From Cannabis sativa (lineage: Eukaryota; Streptophyta; Magnoliopsida; Rosales; Cannabaceae): DNA of 64,000 nt. Under the pieces are notes generated by a model. That model made no database searches, was not told where the DNA came from, and saw only the letters and a program-made list of their open reading frames with translations. Within the stretch, counting starts at the first letter, position 1, and the number at the start of each line of letters is the position of its first letter. Both the position numbers and the translations under genes were made by a program. The stretch lies in NCBI RefSeq assembly GCF_029168945.1, contig NC_083604.1:39675686-39739685 (forward strand), written 5' to 3'. This document shows positions 54,718 to 64,000 of this stretch, one piece after another.

Positions 54718-54882
54718 TGTAGAAAATAGTGAATCGAATTGTGTTTGTATTTCATAGAATAGTACATATTCATATACAAAGATAGGAGACTAAATGGGAA
54801 ACTACCAATAACAAAATAGGAAACTACTAAATATCAGTTACCCTAATTCTTTTACAACTAATATACAGCTAATATTCTAACA
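54718..54882 (-). repeat. Copia R, right LTR (5' LTR, 165 bp)
   Basis: Matches 27164-27328. Followed by TSD AAACC. Confidence 0.93.
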
Positions 54883-54950
54883 AAACCCAATGGGAAAAAC
54901 TTTAAGAATCAGAATTGCAAAGCGAATCCAAACCACGTCTGTCAACCTCA
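54883..54950 (+). other. Pre-insertion DNA, right part
   Basis: Continues the strip at 27054-27163 after the TSD. In the same frame it reads PNGKNFKNQNCKANPNHVCQ, without a stop until element E. Identity unknown. Confidence 0.4.
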
Positions 54951-56828
54951 TGTTGGGAATATTTTAATAGGATCTAGATTTACTAACAAGTATGTTGAAT
55001 TAACATCCTAAATATGAATATCTCTAAAACAATGAAATAAAACACATAAGAGTTTACAAAACCTTACATTGGTTGCAGCAGAATAATATGACTCCTTCCG
55101 CTCAGATCTCTAACCCTTATTCCTTTCTGTCGCAGAGTATTATCAAGATCTGTGCTTGGATCTCCTTCTCTCCTTTGGGTTTGGTTACCACCGTCTTACT
55201 CACTATGATGGAGTACTTGACTTACTATATGTGGGCATGGCATTCTATCACTAAGGGTTCGAATATGGTGAAGAACAATGAAGGAGGTGAAATCACTATG
55301 AAAGGAACTCTCTCATCTACTAGTTCTTAGAGTGAAAAAATTAGATTTGGTTTGGTTGAAAAGTTAAATTGACAAAAGGATGAGATGAGAGCATCGTGTT
55401 CCTTTTATAGTGTTTCAACTAGGGCTTAGGGTTGAAAAAAGAGTAAAATATTGATCAAAAATATACTTAAGGCTAGCCACTAAAAGGTACCATTCTCTAG
55501 TTACAATTTTGCCACTTTATTTCAACCACTTATTATTCTTTCAATAATACCATATTTTCTAATTGAATCCTATAAATACCAAAACTATTTATTTAATAAT
55601 TATAATTAATTACTAAATAAAATTTTCGTTTATATAATTTATTAATTAGACCATACAAAGTCTCTTAATTAACAAATTGACCCCAAAATATCTTTTCTTC
55701 ACAATTAAGCCCTTGCTTAGTGAAAATTCATAAATAAGACATAGTCTAGTTTTAGAATTATAATTGATTAATTAAAATCAATTGACTGAGTCTGCAAGAA
55801 GTATTATCTCAACTAGTGAGGGGACCATGGGCCTATATAACTGAGATTTCAATAAGTAGATCTAGAATTCACCAAGTAAATTCTCTAACTTATTAATTCT
55901 GCCTTGCACCACTGTAGATTTTGAATTGAATAACACTCTCAATTATATAAAACGCTCTATATGTACCACGATATAGATACGTTATGATTATCCATTGTTA
56001 CAATCCTAATAGTCAAAGATCCTCTATAGATCATCTACATTGAATAGGGACAAATTTATCGTTCTACCCTTCAATGTATTTTATCCTTAAAACACTTAGC
56101 TACCTATAAATGACACTTCAGTAAACTAATATAATTACTGAAATGAGGCCTCAATCATTTATCTGTATTTACCCAAGCTCGAAGGAAATCTTCGTTTCAC
56201 TTCTAAATACTTATGGAAGCTATAGGTTCCATATCTATATTTAGCGTTCCCACTCAATTGAACTACCATGTTCCCAAGATGTAAATATCCACCAGAACCA
56301 TTTGTTAGCTTCCACAAACAACTTGAAGAACATAAATAATACAGCTAAGTTGAACCTAACCATATCAGGATTAAGATCCATAGACCTAAGATCAACCATT
56401 GATATTGACTGAGAAAGATATAATGGTAAGTTTATGATATTTTATCCAAGATCAATATCGGTCTCTTCTAATGTATACTCCATACATTCGATACTGGTAA
56501 ACTTTACCAATATCCTGGAAAGGACATAACACTTATCCAAGGTTTAAGTATACCTTATCCCCGATTATCATGTCAGTCTAAATCCAGTGAACTGACAACT
56601 CATGGGAATTAAACTTTTGAACATATAATCATGATTATATTCTACTGTGCTGACGACACTATAATCATGAACAAATATATATGTTCTGGACTTAATAGAA
56701 TTTATACATTAAACATAATCATGAAATAAATCATGTGAACCATACAACATAAAGTGGTTTCTGATCTTTATTAATTAGTATATCTAATTATATTAAAATA
56801 AGTTTTATTTAGGGCACAAAACCTAACA
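54951..56828 (-). repeat. Element E LTR (1878 bp)
   Basis: It starts TGTTGGGAATATTTTAATAGG and ends AACCTAACA. Followed by the reverse-complement polypurine tract AACTCCCACTTGCAC (56829-56843). Confidence 0.85.
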
Positions 56829-57345
56829 AACTCCCACTTGCACTAATATAAAACTAAAAGTGCATTTCAATTAATCTCAACACCTTGATATCCAGATCAA
56901 GTGTAGTATGTAGTATTCTATCTGTAATAGAATCTGATAGGTTGTAATCAATACAAATTTTCTCCACCATTATGTATCCTTAATCACAAAATTCTTGATA
57001 TTATAAAATTTCTCTCTATATGTCTACTCCTTTAGGGATACTGAATTCTTTACTTTTTGGCAACTACTTTTGTGTTAATCAGGAAGTAACACTAGTTTTT
57101 AATAAATTATTGTTACCATGCCAAAAATTGTATAGAACTTTCCATATGCTGAATAAGTATCCTTCCTGCAACTTTAACATTTAATCTCACTGGTAGAGTT
57201 AGAGACTTTAAATAAGTTTTTATACTTCTCCAAAATCACTACTCCGCCTCCACAGTAATCACCATCTCATCAGTAGACTTTCTAACATTAACGCAAGTTA
57301 GCTTCTCCAACTTCAAAATCCAAATTCAGCTATACACATTTTTTC
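54951..57345 (-). mobile_element. Element E: truncated non-coding LTR element, A/B family
   Basis: One LTR and about 0.5 kb of interior that matches the B interior near 8763-9200. No second LTR, primer binding site or TSD partner (left flank CCTCA) could be found, so it is truncated. By eye it is the most diverged member of the family in the window, so it is probably the oldest. Confidence 0.8.
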
Positions 57346-57348
57346 CCA

Positions 57349-57372
57349 AATAATAATAATAATAATAATAAA
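57349..57372. repeat. (AAT)n microsatellite
   Basis: About eight units, at the broken edge of element E. Confidence 0.9.
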
Positions 57373-57847
57373 CTTATTTTTACCAGGATATAATTTTCTA
57401 GACAAACACCAAAATCCAACATACCTTTTTTTTTTATTTGGTTTTAAACTCAATCAATTCCTAAACAAAATACAGTTTTGAAATTAGATAAATACTATAA
57501 ATAAGGACGATTGTGAGGGAAAGACTTGTTTTACATGATTACAAACCAAAAATTTTAATAAATGGTGACTTGAGCATAAACCAACGTAAAGCATCATATG
57601 ACACATGAATATATAAATGGAGCAAATGCTTATGAAAAAGTAATGCACATATTAAAAATAAAATATCTCCACGATTCGTCAAAAGTTACGAAATAAAATG
57701 CAGCCCTATCCTTGTCATTATTTTTTATACTTATTGCACAAAACAATTTTCGCTTAATTTTCTATTCTTGTCACCCATAATATTATTCCCTATGAACATT
57801 GATATATATCTATTCTATATAAAGTGTGTCTATATAACAAAATTCTT

Positions 57848-57957
57848 GGTTTATGAGAAACTCATGGGTAACTTTTTATTTATATTAAAAATAAAATAGT
57901 TTATTAATAAAAATAAAATGGTTTATGAGAAATTCATGGGTCACTTTTTATTTATAT
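57848..57957. repeat. Direct repeat of about 38 bp
   Basis: Both copies begin GGTTTATGAGAAA and end ACTTTTTATTTATAT, with two or three differences, separated by 34 bp. Confidence 0.8.
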
Positions 57958-59526
57958 ATAATAAAATAAATAAAATAAATCCCATTAAATTAAAAAAAAT
58001 ACGATTGGATTTTTTGGCTTTTCTAAATATATTTATGTTATTTAGTTGGATTTTATTCTAAATAAGAATTTACTACTATTTATATATTATATATATTTTG
58101 CTAAAGAATTTTTCTATTTTTTTTTTTTGGCTCGATCAGGTTATAATTATTTGCCTCCACATAGCGAATTCTTTGTTTATGAAAAATTATTGGGGGATTT
58201 TTTTTAAAAATATTTTTTTATATATAAAATGTGGCTATTGTAATAGAATTCTTGATTAGAAAACGTTAATTATAATTGATTAATTTTAGCTAAATAATCT
58301 TACCAAAATTTAATCTAACAAATTTCTCTCTAGAGCAAAAACCCTAGCCTCCAACACAACCTTTACCAGTTTATAACCTTAGTTATAATTTCTTAAGCTA
58401 TATTTTATAATTTTAATTTTCATTTTAAAATTTAAAAAATACTAATGAAGACAACATGCTATTATACAAAAGTATTGCATTTATATATCCCACGATGTTT
58501 CAAAAATACTTTGGAAAGTTCATCTTGAATTAATTATTAATATGTAATAAAAGATATTAGTTATTATACTATTACTTCAAACAAAGGAAAGTTCTAGCAG
58601 TGCTTCTACTTTCTAATTATAAATCTCAATTTTGGCTTCTTTAACTAGCTGTCACACACAAGTTACTTACTCTGAATTTATAACCATTTATAATTTTTTA
58701 ACACTCAAAAAGTTACCGAGTTTGTTTTCTATAGCTCTACCTATTAAGGTAGAAAAATATTTTTAGATTGACTCCATTCCGTTTATTAAATGAATTATTT
58801 TCAAGTTGACACATTAACTTAAAAATGACACAATAATGACCTACTACAAAGTATACACTTATATTCATTCTATTTATTGAGAATCAAAATTTCAATTTTC
58901 TTCACTAGATTAGCCAGACACACACAATATGTGGACATAAACACATGACACAATATGATTCATTCTCACTAAATTTCGTTTTGTGAGCTTTTTAGAGTTT
59001 CTAATAGACTTCAATGAGTAATAGATTTATATAATTATACTTGGAATAAATTTTGATAATGTTGTTTGGTGGAGTCCTATTTTGTTATTAGGTAACATAA
59101 TATTATTATTCGTTAGGTCTGTCACAATTATTAAGTGAGAATGAATCAATTTAAAAATATTTCATTATATTGAAAGGTGAGATTGATTTTAATATGAGCT
59201 TAATTATATTTTTTTATTTTGTATATCTATTGTTTTATTTGAAAACAGGTGAATAAATAACTACACTATATACAACAATTAAGGACATCACTCCAACTAC
59301 AGAAAGTTGGAAGAATAAAATGAGAGTGTTAGAAAAATTTGAAAAGCGGACAAATAAGAGTTCACCACTCAAATATCAAAAGCTTAATGTTAGCAGACAA
59401 AAAAGTATACAATCAGTTAATTTACTGTTAAAATTGTCAATACTCTACTAATAAATACTATATTTTTTGAATTTTGTCTGTACTCGCGTTGCAACAAATT
59501 ATTATTTCATAAATATATTTTTTTCC

Positions 59527-59547
59527 GAGAGAGAGAGAGAGAGAGAG
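59527..59547. repeat. (GA)n microsatellite
   Basis: About ten uninterrupted GA units. Confidence 0.95.
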
Positions 59548-59761
59548 CTAAGTTTCAAGTGTTCTCTTTGCTGCTGCATCAGTATCTAGACCAAGGTGGA
59601 ATATATAGTGAAGTGGGTTTGAGATACTTGATGTAGTAGCATCTGGCTAGTTCATTGTTACAACTCTGAGAATGTAAAGTTAATGTTTTTTTTTTTGGTT
59701 TTAGCTTTAGTGAATTGCTGCTATAAAGGGCAGGTATTATATTCATTTCAGCCTAACCCTA

Positions 59762-60290
59762 TTAGGTGGCGTTTGGTTGGTAGAAATAAAAATATAAAAA
59801 TAGAAATGGGAATGAGAATTGAAATAAGAATGGAATGGAATAAAATTTAAAATACATAAAAAAATTGATAAAAAAATTATTAAAATTTTTCCAATCTTGC
59901 ATTGGAATGGTCTTTATTTCTATTTCAAAATGGAATTGTCATTCCACCAAAATAATAGAAAGGTCATTCTATCGGAATAGTATTCCAATAGTTTTAAATG
60001 CAAAAAAAAAATAGAATAAAAATTGTTTCATTTCCATTTCATTTCATTACCTTCAACTAGACGCGACCTAAGGCGTTTGGTTGGGAGGAATGAAAATATA
60101 GGAATGGATATGAGAATGAGAATAAGAATAGGAATGAAATGGAATAAAATTTAAAATGCATAAAAAAAATTGATAAAAAATTGGAATGATATTCTAATAC
60201 TTTAAAATGCAACCAAATAAAGGAATGGAATAAAAATTGTTTCCTTTCTATTTCATTCTATTTTATTACCTCTAATCAAACGCCACCTAA
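59762..60290. mobile_element. Two tandem MITE-like units
   Basis: Unit 1 at 59762-60071 starts TTAGGTGGCGTTTGGTTGG; unit 2 at 60071-60290 ends AATCAAACGCCACCTAA, its inverted complement. The inner ends are diverged versions (GACGCGACCTAA; AGGCGTTTGGTTGG). Both units have the GGAATGGAATAAAA-type interior. Non-coding. Superfamily not determined; no clear TSD. Confidence 0.6.
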
Positions 60291-60453
60291 GTTCTAATTC
60301 TCTTTCTCCCCCTCTGTAATTTCTCCAAGAAACCTTCTACATATGCTTGCTATTAGTTTGTATAGTTTACACTTCAATTCAATCAATGAAGTTCATTTGT
60401 TCCTTAATTTTTCCGCCAAACTTGGTTTAGTTTTGTTTTTGTTTCTCCGTTCG

Positions 60454-60531
60454 GTGATTTCAAATCACAACATGATCTTTATAATTTATTGTGTGATTTC
60501 AAATCACAACATGATCTTTATAATTTATTGT
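60454..60531. repeat. 39-bp tandem duplication
   Basis: Units 60454-60492 and 60493-60531, identical by eye. Each begins with the inverted repeat GTGATTTCAAATCAC. Confidence 0.9.
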
Positions 60532-60684
60532 GTCATATTCATTATAATTAAATAAATCTCCACTTATATGGATTACCATTGATCCAAATTAAGCCAGTAA
60601 GCCACAATCATAAATATTGTAGTTCGAGAGGATTGATTATTGGCCGACAACTGTGTGGCATATACCATGCAATCGTAAATATAG

Positions 60685-60685
<1 letters not shown>

Positions 60686-60719
<34 letters not shown>
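60686..60719. repeat. (TA)n microsatellite
   Basis: Seventeen TA units. Confidence 0.95.
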
Positions 60720-60721
<2 letters not shown>

Positions 60722-60881
60722 TAGTGCTTATATAAATATGGTTATAATCAATCAATTAAAAAAATGTACGTCTTGCATGTTATGATCTGCCGCATTAATT
60801 CTGTAGATAATTTATCTTACAGCAATTTGCAAATATATAAGTATAAATAACAAAACATTCTCCTACGCGATGGAAGATCTT

Positions 60882-61210
60882 CACTACACAAAATTTTATT
60901 TTTAATCACAATAAAATTTGTGACTGAAGATAAAAAAAATTGTGGCTAATTAGAAATTATTATTATTATGTTGTGACTAAAAAATCTGTAGCTAAAAGTA
61001 TTAGTCACAAAAATTACAATTTGTTGTGACTAAATGTATTTTTAGTCTCGATATTTTTTGTGATTAAAACTAAACTAGTAACAACTTGTAACTAAATACT
61101 ATGTTTTAGTCACGCGTAACATTTTGTTGTGACTAAAAGTCACATTTAATCACAAAAAATTTATGTTGTGACTAAAAGGTTGTCATTAAAAGTAGCAGTT
61201 TTTTGTAGTG
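60882..61210. mobile_element. CACTA-type MITE (329 bp)
   Basis: Ends CACTACACAAAA and TTTTTTGTAGTG form a CACTACA terminal inverted repeat, the mark of the CACTA/EnSpm superfamily. The interior repeats TTGTGACTAAA several times in both orientations, like the subterminal repeats bound by CACTA transposases. Flanking triplets are CTT and ATT, so the 3-bp TSD is imperfect. No coding capacity. Confidence 0.75.
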
Positions 61211-62265
61211 ATTTTTTTATTTTTCTCTATATGTTTTTCATTTTTAAACTTTAAAATAATTTTTTTTTTTTTTTTTTACGAAATTCTACATAGAAATTCC
61301 TATAAAATTAACGGAGTAATTTAAATTGCAATCAAAATCTACATGGCAATCTACATATAAATCACCGGAGAAAACTACATCAACCAAAATCGTAAATTTT
61401 TTTAAAAAAATTAAAAAAATAATATATGAAATAATTTTTTATTATTTTTATTTTGAAACAAAATAATTTTTTAATATTGACTAATTAAACTTTAATGATT
61501 TCCTTTTGTAGCTGCCATTTGTATTTGTTTTTACTTTGTGGTATGATGTTAGTTATATAGATTAATGTCAAAGATATATGATCACTCCTTTTTTTATTTC
61601 TTTATTTACTTTTATATGATATAAAATTACAAATTCCATGTGCTGACACCATTTCAGAACGAATAGAAACTTGAGGAACCCATTACTTAGGTTCCTTTAT
61701 GATCTCACTTGACTATATGTGAGTGATATAGTTTTCTATAAATAAATATATAAATTGGTCCTTAATAAATATTTTAATTAATTAAGTGCTTATTTAAATA
61801 AAGAAATTTTTACACTAAAAATACAAAATACATATTTTATTACTAAAATACTACCACACGGTTAAACCTACATTTTTACTCTTCAACTTTATTTTATTAC
61901 AATTTTACCACTTACACACACATTTCATGCATGCATCACTACATGTCAATAGACTATGACCTCTATCAATCAATCATCCATCATTTTCTTCTCTTTTTCT
62001 CTTCTTTTTCTTTTTCCTTTTATTTTCTATTTCTTTTTATTTTTTTTTTTAAAAAAATATCAACCTCCATAGCTGAACTCTTTCTTCTCCATGATCCTAA
62101 CTCCATTTTTCCTCTTCTTTTTGTTCTTCAATTTTTTTTCAACTCCCATTAACCGAATCCCATAACCGTTTTCTATCCTTTTATTTTTCTCTTAATTCAT
62201 ATATAAATATAGTTGTAACTCGTTCTTCATCAACTCCTTCCCCTGTTCAAAAGAAAAGCTTTAAA
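61211..62265. other. AT-rich non-coding DNA
   Basis: Long T and A runs (61260-61280, 61995-62060). No gene seen. A TATA-like CATATATAAATATAG lies at about 62198-62212, 50-60 bp before the decayed exon. Confidence 0.55.
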
Positions 62266-62459
62266 ATGGGATTGAAATCTTTAGCTAATAGAACAATGGT
62301 AAATGACCTGTTGTTGAGGAGGATGACTCTGATTTTGCTCCTCCATTGTCTAAACGTAAGCGACCTCCTCCAAAGAAGAAATCGAAGGTGGCTGCCTAGG
62401 AAAAAATTCCTGAAGATGTTTCTCAAAAAAATAATCAAGTTGGTGGTGGTCTTCGATCT
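62266..62459 (+). pseudogene. Decayed first exon, acidic and NLS-like, unknown family
   Basis: An ATG at 62266 opens MGLKSLANRTMVND. One base appears to be missing near 62308. In the shifted frame the sequence becomes strongly protein-like: VVEEDDSDFAPPL, then a basic KRKRPPPKKKSK resembling a nuclear localisation signal, a TAG at about 62397, and a further stretch to GGGLRSQ. It ends at a good splice donor, CTCAGGTTTGTTTTC (GT at 62462). A TATA-like box lies upstream. This looks like exon 1 of a dead gene, host or carried by a DNA transposon. Family unknown. Confidence 0.4.
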
Positions 62460-64000
62460 CAGGTTTGTTTTCGGTTTCTTTTTGGTTTCCCCCTTTTTTG
62501 AAATTTTTTCGTATTTGACATTAGTGTGTTTTGTGTTTATCGATTTTACTATTTTAGGTTTTTCCTTTTAACATTTCTTTTTGTTTTGTTTGGTTTTTTA
62601 GGGCTTCTATTTTTTTAGTTTAATTTATATGTTCTTTTATGGGTTTTTCATTTTCGTTTGTTTAGTCTTAATTTCTGTTTCATTTTGTTGTTTTTTTTTC
62701 TATTTTTATTTTTCCAGATGTTTTATTGTTTTTCATTTCAATTTCTTCATTTGATTATTTCTCATTTTGTAATAGTTTTTTCATAGTTTTTTAATAGTGT
62801 AAACACCTTCTGTATGTATTTTTTTTAATATGTTTTTTGTCTAGTTATTTCCTGTCTATTTTTATATCATCAATGGGTAACAATTAGATTTACCATGGAT
62901 GTTAATGTTCAAAGAGTTTTTCCTGTATTTTAGTTTGTATACAGTTGTTTTGTAGTTTTATTATAGTTTTGCTACTTGCATATGTTATTTCATTATAAAA
63001 CTAATATGCAACTATTTTGCACAAAACTTACTATGTATAACTACTATTTCTTAGTCCCCGTCAAATTAAATTCCTGCATAATATATAAACTAACATAAAA
63101 CGATAATGCAACTATAAGGCAACCAAAACAAAAAATAAATAGACTTATACGTAACTGGTTGTACCTTAATTCGAATTTACTCTTCTTATTGTGTTTCTAA
63201 AAAAATATATATATATTGGAAACCAGTAATCAATCAAAATGCAACTGTATATAACGTTGATGTATTATTCATGAGGTTTTTTTTTAAAAAATTTTCACAT
63301 CATACATTGTTTTGGATTTGGTGGGAGCTCCAGATTTGTTTGTTAAAGATCTACATTTCATGAATATAGATTTCGATATTAGGGGGAGTTATTTTGATCG
63401 AATAAAATATAAAACAAATGTGTAATTTCAGTTTCTTCATAGTTTTTCTGATTTTTTTTCGTCATTTTCTGTTTAGATCATTGCAGGTCTTCTTTTCCAG
63501 TTGATTTCGCCAGAATTAATAGTTGTATTTTTATCGTTTTGGTTGTTTTGCGGTTTTGAAACGATCGCGGTATTTTCACCTTCATGGTTCGCTCTGTACA
63601 GCTGAAGGCTTAGTGCATGTGGTATTTTTGTAAATATTTGTATGTGGACTATATAAATGTTTAATGGGCCGACCCAAAGTATTTTTGTAATTTTTTTTCT
63701 TTTTTGTATTTTTCTATTTTTTTTCCCTTAAATAAAATCACTTGAATAGTATTTATAATATGTGCTGAGTGGTTTTTACCACCGCTCAACCTTTTTGGAG
63801 ATTCGAATTTTTGAGTATTTGTCTACACTTTGGTTACACTTCCTTTGACACTCTTCAACAATTGGAGGTTAAAGTTCTCTTACTATGGTGGTCGACTATT
63901 TTTTAGGTGAGTGAACCTCATTTTCTCAGAGACAGTGAGAATTTCTTGACATCTTGGAGATTATAGTGAATGGTTTAAGAACTAACATAGCTAGAGCTTA
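62460..64000. other. T-rich non-coding DNA to the window end
   Basis: The + strand is strongly T-rich to about 63050, as in a plant intron, then mixed. Nothing recognisable as a gene or element except weak similarity, inverted, between 63620-63720 and 61790-61870. Confidence 0.5.

Larger units (their letters stand above)
27164..54882 (-). mobile_element. Ty1-copia element R with nested insertions
   Basis: Two 165-bp LTRs 27.4 kb apart with a matching 5-bp TSD, a polypurine tract and a primer binding site. The order on the minus strand is gag, protease, integrase, RT, RNase H, which is the copia order. Removing the inserted solo LTR, D and D2 leaves roughly 4.6 kb, a normal copia size apart from a gag deletion. 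The short LTRs and motif style suggest the Ale/Retrofit lineage (inference). It is defective: several frameshifts and stops in addition to the insertions. Confidence 0.93.
57346..59761. other. AT-rich intergenic DNA without a recognised gene
   Basis: Very AT-rich. Contains an (AAT)n microsatellite (57349-57372), a 38-bp direct repeat (57848-57885 and 57920-57957, GGTTTATGAGAAA...) and a (GA)n run (59527-59547). No open frame looks like a protein on either strand. Confidence 0.7.

Noticed and set aside
57373..57420. TTTTTACCAGGATATAATTTTC near the edge of element E as a remnant of its second LTR
   Set aside because: Only about 12 bases match the LTR start and the rest diverges; too short to claim.
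60686..60719. (TA)17 considered as an origin or promoter
   Set aside because: A simple microsatellite with no other supporting signal.
61931..62152. Phe/Leu-rich 73-codon frame
   Set aside because: Product of T-rich low complexity, not a membrane protein.
63770..64000. Last 230 bp as the start of another element or gene
   Set aside because: No terminal motif, frame or repeat partner inside the window.

Overview
The window looks like plant nuclear heterochromatin: a block of nested LTR retrotransposons in an AT-rich background, with no intact host gene. The lineages (Tat/Retand-type Ty3-gypsy, Tekay/Del chromoviruses, a short-LTR Ty1-copia element, a plant L1 LINE, CACTA-like and other MITEs) together indicate an angiosperm, most likely a eudicot. 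A Cannabaceae-like genome is a guess from general familiarity, not something shown here.

Layout. (1) 1-2878 is the 3' end of a non-coding, copia-like LTR element (element A, + strand) inserted in the gag of a Tat/Retand-type gypsy element (G1). (2) G1 runs from 2879 to its 3' LTR end at 27053. Its integrase is split by element B (6732-20933, - strand, TSD TATAA), a non-coding member of the same family as A. B itself carries a nearly complete L1 LINE (11936-16794, 14-bp TSD). Downstream of pol, G1 carries an antisense gene (25255 down to 22200) with its own TATA box and recognisable introns. (3) A short strip of older DNA (27054-27163 and 54883-54950) is split by a copia element R (27164-54882, - strand, 165-bp LTRs, TSD AAACC). 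R was hit by a solo LTR (27359-29243, TSD GTTAA), by Tekay element D (31264-42755, TSD AAGAC; itself hit by a solo LTR at 38151-40043, TSD GTGTT) and by Tekay element D2 (43754-53477, TSD TGCCC). (4) Element E (54951 to about 57345, - strand) is a truncated member of the A/B family. (5) 57.3-64.0 kb is AT-rich and holds MITEs, microsatellites and one decayed exon.

Function. Every protein gene recognised belongs to a mobile element: Gag, protease, reverse transcriptase, RNase H and integrase of the LTR elements, and ORF1 plus endonuclease-reverse transcriptase of the LINE. Almost all are broken. The best preserved is D2: its gag-pro-pol is one frame of about 1,530 codons interrupted only by three stops, each a C-to-T change in a glutamine codon. 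The A/B/E family has no visible coding capacity and would need proteins supplied by another element.

The points most worth following are the near-complete antisense gene of G1, a string of small hairpins in the Tekay LTRs whose stems vary in a compensatory way, probable introns in the Tekay leader, a perfect 18-bp palindrome in the leader of R, and a 122-bp duplication that doubles the TATA box in one LTR of B.
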